From PLA3 sp964592235 (GTDB taxonomy: Bacteria; Planctomycetota; Phycisphaerae; UBA1845; UTPLA1), in contig CAZQCF010000005.1 of assembly GCA_964592235.1 (NCBI GenBank), forward strand, positions 79,561 to 143,560: a stretch of DNA of 64,000 nt. The letters are read 5' to 3'. Position numbers and translations under genes: made by a program. The stretch's first letter is position 1, and the number at the start of each line of letters is the position of its first letter. Positions 52,043 through 58,969 of the stretch are shown here, piece by piece. The notes beneath the pieces are model-generated. The model searched no databases. It was not told where the DNA came from and was given only the letters and a program-made list of their open reading frames with translations.

Positions 52043-52702
52043 GTGAGCCACGATCCGTTGAACGCCAACGTCGCCGAACCCGAAATGGCTGCGACCACGC
52101 TCGGCGAGCGCCGCGCCAAAGCCGCGGACTTCAGCTTGTTCTTCCGCAAGTTTCTCGCCAAGGGGCGGACCATTTCATCGGCCGTGCCTTCCAGCCCATC
52201 GCTGGTGGCGGGCGTGCTTCGGCCGATCGACTGGAGCAAACCGGCGACGATTGTCGAACTCGGCGCGGGCACCGGCCCGGTGACGCAGGAGATTCTGGAG
52301 AACATGCGGCCGCACCATCGATTCGTGGCGGTCGAGAACGACGGCGATTTCTGCGAGGTGTTGCGCCGACGTTTCCCCGAGGCGAATCTGCTGCAATGCG
52401 ACGCGACGCGCGTGCGCGAGCCGCTGGCCAAGCTGGGCATTCAAAAAGTGGATTACGTGTTGAGCGGTCTGCCGACGCCCAGTTTGCCGAAGCGAGCGGC
52501 CGTGCGGCTGTGGCAGTGGCTGCGCGAATCGCTGACCCCCAACGGCATGTTCATTCAGATCACCGTGGCCCCGGTGCTGTTCAAGGGTTTTTATCACCGC
52601 CTGTTTGACAACGTGAACTATCGCATGGTCTGGATGAACGTCCCGCCCGGCGGCGTCTACTACTGCTCGCGCCCGCGGCGACACCTGTCTCGCCCGGCGT
52701 AG
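52043..52702 (+). CDS. SAM-dependent methyltransferase, phospholipid N-methyltransferase/KsgA-like fold
   Basis: 219 residues from GTG 52043, with GGAG five nt before it; the 253 nt back to tRNA-Val show no other gene. Motif I IVELGAGTGPVTQEIL, acidic VAVENDGDFCEVLR, motif IV VDYVLSGLPTPSLP and GGVYYCSRPRR at the end. The segment FFRKFLAKGRTISSAVPSSP before motif I and SGLP match bacterial PmtA-like and rRNA-dimethyltransferase-like enzymes of this size. Phospholipid (phosphatidylethanolamine) methylation is the best guess; the acceptor is not proven. Confidence 0.78.
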   Translation: MSHDPLNANVAEPEMAATTLGERRAKAADFSLFFRKFLAKGRTISSAVPSSPSLVAGVLRPIDWSKPATIVELGAGTGPVTQEILENMRPHHRFVAVENDGDFCEVLRRRFPEANLLQCDATRVREPLAKLGIQKVDYVLSGLPTPSLPKRAAVRLWQWLRESLTPNGMFIQITVAPVLFKGFYHRLFDNVNYRMVWMNVPPGGVYYCSRPRRHLSRPA

Positions 52703-52761
52703 GTGAGGTGACCGTCTCCCCATCGCGCTCGTCCGTCGCGCGGGCTGGCCCTGCTCAACTT

Positions 52762-52796
52762 AATTCAGCGCGAATCACGCGCGCAGACGCTGAATT
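52762..52796. repeat. Inverted repeat downstream of rpsU
   Basis: Perfect 9-bp arms AATTCAGCG / CGCTGAATT (52762-52770, 52788-52796) with a 17-nt loop, in the gap between the methyltransferase and rpsU stop codons. There is no clear T-run on either side, so a role as terminator is uncertain. Confidence 0.4.
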
Positions 52797-52849
52797 TGCG
52801 CCTTGGCGTTCGGGCTCATTAAAAATATACAATTGAAGTGATTCGAACG

Positions 52850-53047
52850 TCAGCGTGCCGGAACTTCGCCGAACTTCTGCACGCGGCGCTTGGCCTTGCG
52901 CAGGTTGCGCCGGTTGCGATCCGAAGGCTTTTCGTAATAGGCCGTCCGCTTCATCTCGCGCAGAACTCCCTCGCGCTCGCAAAGCTTCTTCAGGCGGCGC
53001 ATCAATTGCTGTACCGGCTCGTTGGGGCGGGGTCGAACTTTGATCAT
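52850..53047 (-). CDS. rpsU: 30S ribosomal protein S21
   Basis: 65 residues from ATG 53047 (MIKVRPRPNEPVQQLMRRLK). Conserved CEREGVLREMKRTAYYEKPS and a basic carboxy-terminus rich in Arg and Lys. It binds the 30S subunit near the anti-Shine-Dalgarno region and aids initiation. An ATG five codons upstream gives an unlikely longer form. Standalone gene with a promoter candidate at 53163-53191. Confidence 0.94.
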   Translation of the reverse strand: MIKVRPRPNEPVQQLMRRLKKLCEREGVLREMKRTAYYEKPSDRNRRNLRKAKRRVQKFGEVPAR

Positions 53048-53162
53048 GTGACGGCCAATCACTCCTGTCTATGCGTTCGATGGCGAGACGGATACAGCCG
53101 GTCATGCCCCCTCGGGGCGACCCAGAGAACGGCCATCCGTGCATGTCCGTCGAACGCGGAAT

Positions 53163-53191
53163 AGTCTAAGTGACTATCGGCTGAAACGCAA
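53163..53191 (-). promoter_or_regulatory. Promoter candidate for rpsU
   Basis: Minus strand: -35 TTGCGT (53186-53191), 17-bp spacer, -10 TAGACT (53163-53168), giving a leader of about 110 nt. Moderate match only. Confidence 0.35.
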
Positions 53192-53226
53192 AGGGTGGGT
53201 TATGCCTCGGGGCATGGTTCGTAACA

Positions 53227-53235
53227 TGCTATAAT
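53227..53235 (+). promoter_or_regulatory. Extended -10 promoter candidate for the ATP-grasp gene
   Basis: TGC-TATAAT: a perfect -10 box (53230-53235) with TGn extension and no good -35, about 190 nt before the start at 53429. Together with the rpsU promoter this is all that was seen in the 381-nt interval 53048-53428. Confidence 0.5.
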
Positions 53236-53428
53236 TGCGATGGTTACGAGCAGTCGCCGATCCAGCCATTCGGGTAACCGAAGTTCTGGTTTCGCGGTGA
53301 CGGTGCGCCCATCCGGCCCGGAGCATGGTGCTCGGATTGTTCCAGGCGAAAGCGGTAGGATGGCAGTGGAGAAGCGACGTTGCAGCCGAGTCGATGCAGC
53401 GCGATGAAACGAGGCATGACCGCACGCT

Positions 53429-55771
53429 ATGAAACCTGACACAGACATCGCAGCCGGACCGGCGGCGCTGCTGGACGGTCATCTCGCGCGATATCCGCAC
53501 CTGCTGGATCGGATCATTCGGCAATTGCAGGTGGCGTTGCACGAGAAGGGCGCGATCTCGATCGATGAGTTGTACGAGAAGGCCCGCGGCGAGCAGAGAG
53601 AGCCGGGCGCGGGAAATCATAACGTCGCCGAAGCACCTCGCGGCGACGAAGCCGAGCGCGCGGCGGTAAATCGACTGACACGCTGGTACGCCGGGCAGCA
53701 CCTGTCGTCGCGGGAAATAGACGATCTGGTGAATCTTGCGTTGAAGCGCGAGGAGGCTGACAAGCTTCGCGCGATCGTCTCACTCTCCGCCGTATCGTTT
53801 CGGTTGCTCTCCGACGCGGTGCGGCGGTTCTGCGCCCTGCCCGAAGGCGAATCGCACCTGCAACCCGACGAGGCGATGGGCATCCGCGTCGGTCTGATCC
53901 GCCACCTCATCAGCGATCAGCTCGAATTCATCGGCATCGCCAAGCGGCACCTGCGAATTCGCGATTTCGGCGAGATCGTTCCGCGCATCATCGGCGACGA
54001 GAGCGGCCTGGGGCGGATCGGCGGCAAGGCGGCGGGGATGTTTCTCGCGCATCGCATCCTGACGCGCGGCCCGGATTCATCGGGGCGGGAGCGTGAAAAG
54101 GAATCGCGGCTTCAGCAGGCCGTTGCGGACCAAGCGGGCATCGCCATTCCGGAATCGTATTACCTTCGCTCCGATGTGATCGAGGACTTCATCAAGCTCA
54201 ACGACCTGGGCGAGTATCAGAATCAGAAGTACAAGACGGCAGAGGAGATCCGCAAGGATTACCGCCTGATCAAGCAGGTGTTTCGTAATGGGAAGTTCCC
54301 ACCGCGCGTTGTGGAGCAATTGCGGCGTCTGCTGGAGGAAATCGGCCATCACCCGGTGATCGTGCGGTCGAGCAGTCTGTTGGAAGATCGGTTCGGGACG
54401 GCGTTTTCGGGCAAGTATGCGAGCTTTTTCCTTGGGAATCAGGGATCGCTTGAGAAGCGTCTGGGGGCGCTGCTGGGTGCGATCGCCGAGGTGTTTGCCA
54501 GCGCGTTGGGGCCGGATCCGCTTCTGTATCGCCGGGAGCACGATCTGCTGGACTACGAGGAGGACATGGCGGTCCTGATCCAGAAAGTGGTGGGGCAGCG
54601 GTTCGGGCCGTACTTCGCCCCGGCGTTCGCGGGGGTGGCGTTCAGCCGGAATGAATATCGCTGGAGTCCCCGGATTCGCCGCGAAGATGGGCTGATGCGG
54701 ATCGTGATGGGGCTTGGGACGCGCGCCGTGGATCGCGTGGCGTCGGAGTTTCCGCGAATGGTGGCGCTGGGAATGCCGACCTTGCGGCACGAGTCGTCGA
54801 TTCCCGAAATCACACGCCGTTCGCAGCGCACCATCGACGTCATCAATCTGTCAAAAAACCGGCTGGAGTCGGTTTCGTTCGAGGACTTGCATCGTCAGGC
54901 CGGGGAATTCGGTCTGCTGGATCGGATTGTGTCGATTTCGCAGGACGGCATGCTCGTACCGCCGACGGGGACGTACATCGATACGCCGGCCTCGCAACTG
55001 GTCGTCACCTTCGACAAGCTGATGAGCGAGGGCGCGTTTCCGGAGCAGATGCGCGGGTTGTTGCGGCGACTGGAACTGGCGTACGGCGTGCCGGTGGACG
55101 TGGAGTTCGCGCACGATGGGACGCGGCTGTACCTGCTGCAGTGTCGCACGTTAAGCCAGTTGGCGGAGATGGAGGAGGTGACGATCCCCGCGGACGTGCC
55201 GGAGGAGCGGACGATCTTCAGCGCGAATAAGTTTGTGCGGTCAGGGATTGTGGACCGGATCGAGTACGTGATCTACGTGGACCCGAGAGACTATGATCGT
55301 CTGGATTCGAACGAGAAGCGCGTACAGGTGGCGCGCGTGATTGGTGCGTTGAATGAGAAGTTGCGTGATCGGCGGTTCATCCTGATCGGCCCGGGGCGCT
55401 GGGGCAGCAACGACAAGCGGCTGGGCGTGCCGGTAAGCTATGCCGATATCAACCGGTCGAAGATGCTGATCGAAGTGGCGAGGGAGCGGGACGGCTATGT
55501 ACCCGAGGTGTCGTTCGGCACGCACTTCTTTCAGGATCTGGTGGAGGCTGGGATTGTGTACCTGCCGCTGTATCCGGACGATCGGCGCAACCGGTTCAAT
55601 GAGACATTTCTGAACGGGTCCGACAATCGGCTGACGACGATTCTGGCGAGGGAGAAGACGCTGGGGGACGTGGTCCGCGTGATTGACGTGTCGGAGGCGG
55701 CGGGCGGACGGCACCTGCGCGTGGTGATGGACGGGCAAACGGACCAGGCGCTCGCTTTTTTGACGGATTGA
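53429..55771 (+). CDS. PEP/pyruvate-binding (PPDK_N ATP-grasp) protein without the swivelling His domain
   Basis: 780 residues. An amino-terminal helical region of about 170 residues precedes FGEIVPRIIGDESGLGRIGG then KAAGMFLAH, the start of the PPDK_N fold. The ATP-grasp core is PVIVRSSSLLEDRFGTAFSG then KYASFFLG, later VDVEFAHDGTRLYLLQCRTL. In PPDK and PEP synthase a phosphohistidine domain (GGxTSHAA) and a PEP barrel follow; neither is seen. Instead there is a distinctive carboxy-terminal part with LIGPGRWGSNDKRLGVPVSY and FGTHFFQDLVEAGIVYLPL. It is probably an ATP-dependent phosphotransferase of unknown substrate. Confidence 0.85.
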   Translation: MKPDTDIAAGPAALLDGHLARYPHLLDRIIRQLQVALHEKGAISIDELYEKARGEQREPGAGNHNVAEAPRGDEAERAAVNRLTRWYAGQHLSSREIDDLVNLALKREEADKLRAIVSLSAVSFRLLSDAVRRFCALPEGESHLQPDEAMGIRVGLIRHLISDQLEFIGIAKRHLRIRDFGEIVPRIIGDESGLGRIGGKAAGMFLAHRILTRGPDSSGREREKESRLQQAVADQAGIAIPESYYLRSDVIEDFIKLNDLGEYQNQKYKTAEEIRKDYRLIKQVFRNGKFPPRVVEQLRRLLEEIGHHPVIVRSSSLLEDRFGTAFSGKYASFFLGNQGSLEKRLGALLGAIAEVFASALGPDPLLYRREHDLLDYEEDMAVLIQKVVGQRFGPYFAPAFAGVAFSRNEYRWSPRIRREDGLMRIVMGLGTRAVDRVASEFPRMVALGMPTLRHESSIPEITRRSQRTIDVINLSKNRLESVSFEDLHRQAGEFGLLDRIVSISQDGMLVPPTGTYIDTPASQLVVTFDKLMSEGAFPEQMRGLLRRLELAYGVPVDVEFAHDGTRLYLLQCRTLSQLAEMEEVTIPADVPEERTIFSANKFVRSGIVDRIEYVIYVDPRDYDRLDSNEKRVQVARVIGALNEKLRDRRFILIGPGRWGSNDKRLGVPVSYADINRSKMLIEVARERDGYVPEVSFGTHFFQDLVEAGIVYLPLYPDDRRNRFNETFLNGSDNRLTTILAREKTLGDVVRVIDVSEAAGGRHLRVVMDGQTDQALAFLTD

Positions 55772-55911
55772 TCGAGCCGCGCAGTTCGGATATACTAAAG
55801 GGTTTTACTTCCGATATTTTGCTGTTGACTAATGGCAAAATGGACCGCCTCGTTTGCGAAAAATTCCTCGAATAATTCCCGTTTAGCGGACCGTTTGCGA
55901 CTGGATTTCGC

Positions 55912-55941
55912 TTTACACGGATACGCATGATCGGATATAGT
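55912..55941 (+). promoter_or_regulatory. Promoter candidate for the first PEP-CTERM gene
   Basis: -35 TTTACA (55912-55917), 18-bp spacer, -10 TATAGT (55936-55941), predicting a 5' leader of about 118 nt. The remainder of the 294-nt gap after the ATP-grasp gene shows nothing else. Confidence 0.5.
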
Positions 55942-56065
55942 CGCCGGGGAGCGACGAAGCCGCATTGTGCGGCGCGCGCTCCGGATTGAAGCACGACTCC
56001 CGCGTGCTTTCCCTAGTGGAAGTGCGTGTGTTCATGGGCCAGGGGGACTAATAAGGAGCTGGAGG

Positions 56066-56764
56066 ATGAAAGGGATTTTGACATTAATAGTAGCGAGCGC
56101 GGTGATCGCGACCGGTGCGGCCCCGTCGTCGGCCGACTCGATCAGTTTCACGGATCAGGTCAAGTTCATCAGTGACCTGCAGCCGACGGCGACGGTTTCA
56201 TTGCCGGCGTTCGATACGCTGGGCAACACGCTCACGCTGACCAACGTCCTGGTCGAGGTGTTTCACTTCGCGTCCGTGGAGTTGAAGGCGGACAATGACG
56301 ATCCGTTCCAGGGCGCCACGGTGCGCGGTCGCATGTTCCGCCAATGGTCGCTGACTGGTCCGGGGGTTGTCTCGGGCGGAAATCAAATGGTGCAAACTGC
56401 GTTTGTTAACCTCCTTGCCGACGACGGTGACGGCGGCAACACGTTTAATTTTGATGCAACCGGTCCGGACGGTGTCGACTTTGGTCTGCTGGGCTATGGC
56501 CCGCTGCTCGCCAGCTCCCACAATCCGGCATTCGGTCCTTACACGGACACGGGAACCGTGGATTTCTTCGTGACGCCGCTGTTGATGTCGCAGGATTTGC
56601 AATTTGTCACGCCGCCGGACGCATGGCAGTTGGACGTCCAGAACCCGTCCCTGACGGTAGTTGTGAAAGTGACTTACGATTACGTCCCCGAGCCTGCAAG
56701 CCTAAGTTTTCTTGCCATGGGTTCGGTTGCAATGCTGCTGCGGCGACGAAGGCTGTCGCGATAG
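56066..56764 (+). CDS. PEP-CTERM exported protein, paralogue 1
   Basis: 232 residues from ATG 56066 with AAGGAG seven nt upstream. Signal peptide GILTLIVASAVIATGAAPSS; mature beta-rich domain (SISFTDQVKFISDLQPTATV, DNDDPFQGATVRGRMFRQWS, LLMSQDLQF), then the sorting tail VPEPASLSFLAMGSVAMLLR ending in a basic cluster. PEP-CTERM tails are cut by an exosortase in the inner membrane. The domain resembles choice-of-anchor E-type proteins. First of three tandem paralogues. No exosortase is in the window. Confidence 0.85.
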   Translation: MKGILTLIVASAVIATGAAPSSADSISFTDQVKFISDLQPTATVSLPAFDTLGNTLTLTNVLVEVFHFASVELKADNDDPFQGATVRGRMFRQWSLTGPGVVSGGNQMVQTAFVNLLADDGDGGNTFNFDATGPDGVDFGLLGYGPLLASSHNPAFGPYTDTGTVDFFVTPLLMSQDLQFVTPPDAWQLDVQNPSLTVVVKVTYDYVPEPASLSFLAMGSVAMLLRRRRLSR

Positions 56765-56879
56765 AGTTCGCTAAATTGCTGCCCTGAAACTGGTTAGGGC
56801 GGAATTAGGCATGCGATTGTCGGATTACCCCCTGGCTAAAGGGCTGGCGGGAATCCGCGCTTTGCGCGCGTCCAAGCTA

Positions 56880-56908
56880 TTGACATCCATTCCTATTTCT
56901 GATACCCT
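56880..56908 (+). promoter_or_regulatory. Promoter candidate for the second PEP-CTERM gene
   Basis: Perfect -35 TTGACA (56880-56885) with 17-bp spacer and weak -10 TACCCT (56903-56908). The leader contains GGGGGGCGGGTC (56940-56951), also present upstream of the third paralogue. Confidence 0.45.
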
Positions 56909-56997
56909 TTCTCCTGAAGGACCGAATGCGCCTGCCCAAGGGGGGCGGGTCGCCTGCCTCTCGCACAGGCTTGCAGAGGTCTTCTGGGAGGATGGAC

Positions 56998-57699
56998 GTG
57001 AAGAAGCTTGGTTTTAATCTCGCCGTCGCTGTGGCGCTCTTGGGCGCGACATTCTCGATTTCGGCGAAGGCAGACACAATCAGCTACATGGGCAAGGTCG
57101 ACTTCGTCACCGACTTGCCGCCAAATAACATGGCGCAGATTCAGCTTCCGTCTTTTGATACGCAAGGCGGAACTCTTACGCTGAACAGCGTCTTGGTCGA
57201 GGTTTTCCATCAGGGTTCGGTTCAGATGGCGGCCGACAACGACGACCCGTTCCGGCCGGCAGTGGTTCGTGGTCGCATGTTCCGCACATTCACGGCGACC
57301 GGTCCCGGCGTGGTTACGGGCGGGAACAACATCACGTCGACTGCTTTCGTTAATCTGGATCCGGATGATGGCGACTTGGTGGTCTTCGATCCCTCGGGTC
57401 CGGATGGCGTCAATTTTGGTGTGATCGGCTACGGCCCGCTTCTCGCGCATTCGTCGAATCCGGCGACCGCGCTGTATGCGACGCCCGTTCCGGGTCTCGT
57501 CAACTTCGACATCGAAGCGACGCTGATGAGCCAGGACCTTCAGTTTCAGGGTCAGGCCCCCGATGCCTGGACGCTCGAGGTTGAGAATCCTCAATTGTCG
57601 GTGACGGTGAAGGTCACCTACGACTACGTTCCGGAGCCTTCGACCCTTTCGCTTCTCGGACTGGGTCTGGTTGGTCTGATTCGACGCGGCCGGCGCTAA
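56998..57699 (+). CDS. PEP-CTERM exported protein, paralogue 2
   Basis: 233 residues from GTG 56998: GGGAGG (56986-56991) is 6 nt from this GTG but abuts the ATG at 56992, so the GTG is preferred. Signal LNLAVAVALLGATFSISAKA-type (as encoded: FNLAVAVALLGATFS); then ISYMGKVDFVTDLPPNNMAQ, DNDDPFRPAVVRGRMFRTFT, LMSQDLQFQGQAPDAWTLEV and the sorting tail VPEPSTLSLLGLGLVGLIRR. It shares its whole layout with the genes on both sides. A terminator follows. Confidence 0.85.
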   Translation: MKKLGFNLAVAVALLGATFSISAKADTISYMGKVDFVTDLPPNNMAQIQLPSFDTQGGTLTLNSVLVEVFHQGSVQMAADNDDPFRPAVVRGRMFRTFTATGPGVVTGGNNITSTAFVNLDPDDGDLVVFDPSGPDGVNFGVIGYGPLLAHSSNPATALYATPVPGLVNFDIEATLMSQDLQFQGQAPDAWTLEVENPQLSVTVKVTYDYVPEPSTLSLLGLGLVGLIRRGRR

Positions 57700-57729
57700 G
57701 CACGTCCGCAAATTTTGAGTTGAAACCTC

Positions 57730-57761
57730 AAGGACCGTCCCGCGTGGGGCGGTCCTTTTTT
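57730..57761 (+). terminator. Rho-independent terminator after PEP-CTERM paralogue 2
   Basis: Stem AAGGACCG / CGGTCCTT (57730-57737, 57750-57757) with further pairing inside, then T-run to 57761. It separates paralogues 2 and 3 into different transcripts. Confidence 0.88.
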
Positions 57762-57906
57762 ATTCTCCCGCCATCCCTCCGCTCGCGAATCGGACCGGTC
57801 GCGTCGAATGATGCAATGCCCAGGCATTCATCATGGTGTCTTTTTGGGGCCGTCCGGATACCGGGCAGCGGTTCTCAAGTTTGTGGCGAATCAATCGCAA
57901 ATTCCT

Positions 57907-57936
57907 TTGACTGCCTGAATTCCTGGTGAATAGTAT
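57907..57936 (+). promoter_or_regulatory. Promoter candidate for the third PEP-CTERM gene
   Basis: -35 TTGACT (57907-57912), 18-bp spacer, -10 TAGTAT (57931-57936). The leader, about 115 nt, contains GGGGGGCGGGTC at 57957-57968. Nothing else was seen in the 359-nt interval 57700-58058 besides the terminator. Confidence 0.45.
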
Positions 57937-58058
57937 CGAGTAGCAACTCTTCCTGTGGGGGGCGGGTCTCGCACGCCGGACAGGTCAAGAGGGGGATCAC
58001 ACAACGGGGCACGGTCGGCCGATGTATCGGCTTTCCGTCTAGTCGAACAGGGGGAAGT

Positions 58059-58763
58059 ATGAATCGCGGAATTGTTCTTGCATTGGGCGCGGGGCTTTTT
58101 CTCGGCGGCGTGACGAGTGCAAAGGCTGATTCAATTATGCACATGGGGTCAGCGCACTTCGTCAGCGATCTGGAGCCCGTGGCACAGATTGACGTGCCGA
58201 GCTTTGACAATCAGGGCGGCACACTCACTTTGATCAGCGTCTTGGTGGAGATCTTCCACAGCGCGTCGGTTGAGATGTCCGCGGATAACGATGATCCGTT
58301 TCAGGGCGCGACGGTGCGCGGGCGTCTCACGCGCATCTGGTCGTTGACCGGTCCGGGCGTGGTGTCCGGCGGAAACTTCCTCGCCTTCACACCGTTCGTG
58401 AATCTTGCCCCGGATGACAATGACGGAGGAAGTCCGCTGATCTTTGATCGCACTCCGCCGGACGGCATCGATTTCGGAATGTTCGGGTATTCCCTGACGC
58501 TGGCGAGCTCGCACAACCCGGCGGTCGGGCTGTACAGCACGAACGGCCCCAACATCATTAGCTTCCTCGCCAGCCCGGACCTGATGTCACAGGATGTGCA
58601 GTTCCAAGGCAATGCACCGGACGCCTGGCAGCTGGAAGTCCAGAATCCGCAGCTTGATGTGAAGGTGAAGGTCACTTACGAATACGTGCCGGAGCCTTCG
58701 ACTTTGAGTCTGTTGGGGCTGGGCGGCATCGCCCTGCTTCGCAGGAAGGCGCGTCGGGCGTAG
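58059..58763 (+). CDS. PEP-CTERM exported protein, paralogue 3
   Basis: 234 residues, with GGGGGAAG upstream of ATG. Signal GIVLALGAGLFLGGVTSAKA; mature part with SAHFVSDLEPVAQIDVPSFD, DNDDPFQGATVRGRLTRIWS, LMSQDVQFQGNAPDAWQLEV and the tail VPEPSTLSLLGLGGIALLRR. The DNDDPFQGATVRGR block is identical between paralogues 1 and 3. Terminator 63 nt downstream. The molecular function of the domain is unknown; a surface or extracellular-matrix role is likely. Confidence 0.86.
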   Translation: MNRGIVLALGAGLFLGGVTSAKADSIMHMGSAHFVSDLEPVAQIDVPSFDNQGGTLTLISVLVEIFHSASVEMSADNDDPFQGATVRGRLTRIWSLTGPGVVSGGNFLAFTPFVNLAPDDNDGGSPLIFDRTPPDGIDFGMFGYSLTLASSHNPAVGLYSTNGPNIISFLASPDLMSQDVQFQGNAPDAWQLEVQNPQLDVKVKVTYEYVPEPSTLSLLGLGGIALLRRKARRA

Positions 58764-58825
58764 TGGCTCGCGTTTCGGCCAGCGGTCCGGATCCCGGTGA
58801 CGCCGCAACTACCACATCGAACAGA

Positions 58826-58866
58826 GGTCGTGTCCACTTTCGCGGAAGGGGGCACGGCCTTTTTTT
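58826..58866 (+). terminator. Rho-independent terminator after PEP-CTERM paralogue 3
   Basis: 10-bp stem GGTCGTGTCC / GGGCACGGCC (58826-58835, 58850-58859) with two G-T pairs, then seven T (58860-58866). Confidence 0.8.
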
Positions 58867-58913
58867 GTCGAGTTCTCACCCCGAAAACGCTTGGGTTGAC
58901 TGCACCTGCGGGT

Positions 58914-58919
58914 TATAAT
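58914..58919 (+). promoter_or_regulatory. -10 box (TATAAT) upstream of the beta-helix gene
   Basis: Perfect TATAAT 56 nt before the beta-helix start; the -35 at 17 nt is weak (TTGGGT). A ribosome-binding GGAGGAAGG is at 58951-58959. Confidence 0.45.
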
Positions 58920-58969
58920 TGCAGCCAGTGGAGGCCTCTGGATACGAGCCGGAGGAAGGGTAATGGGGC

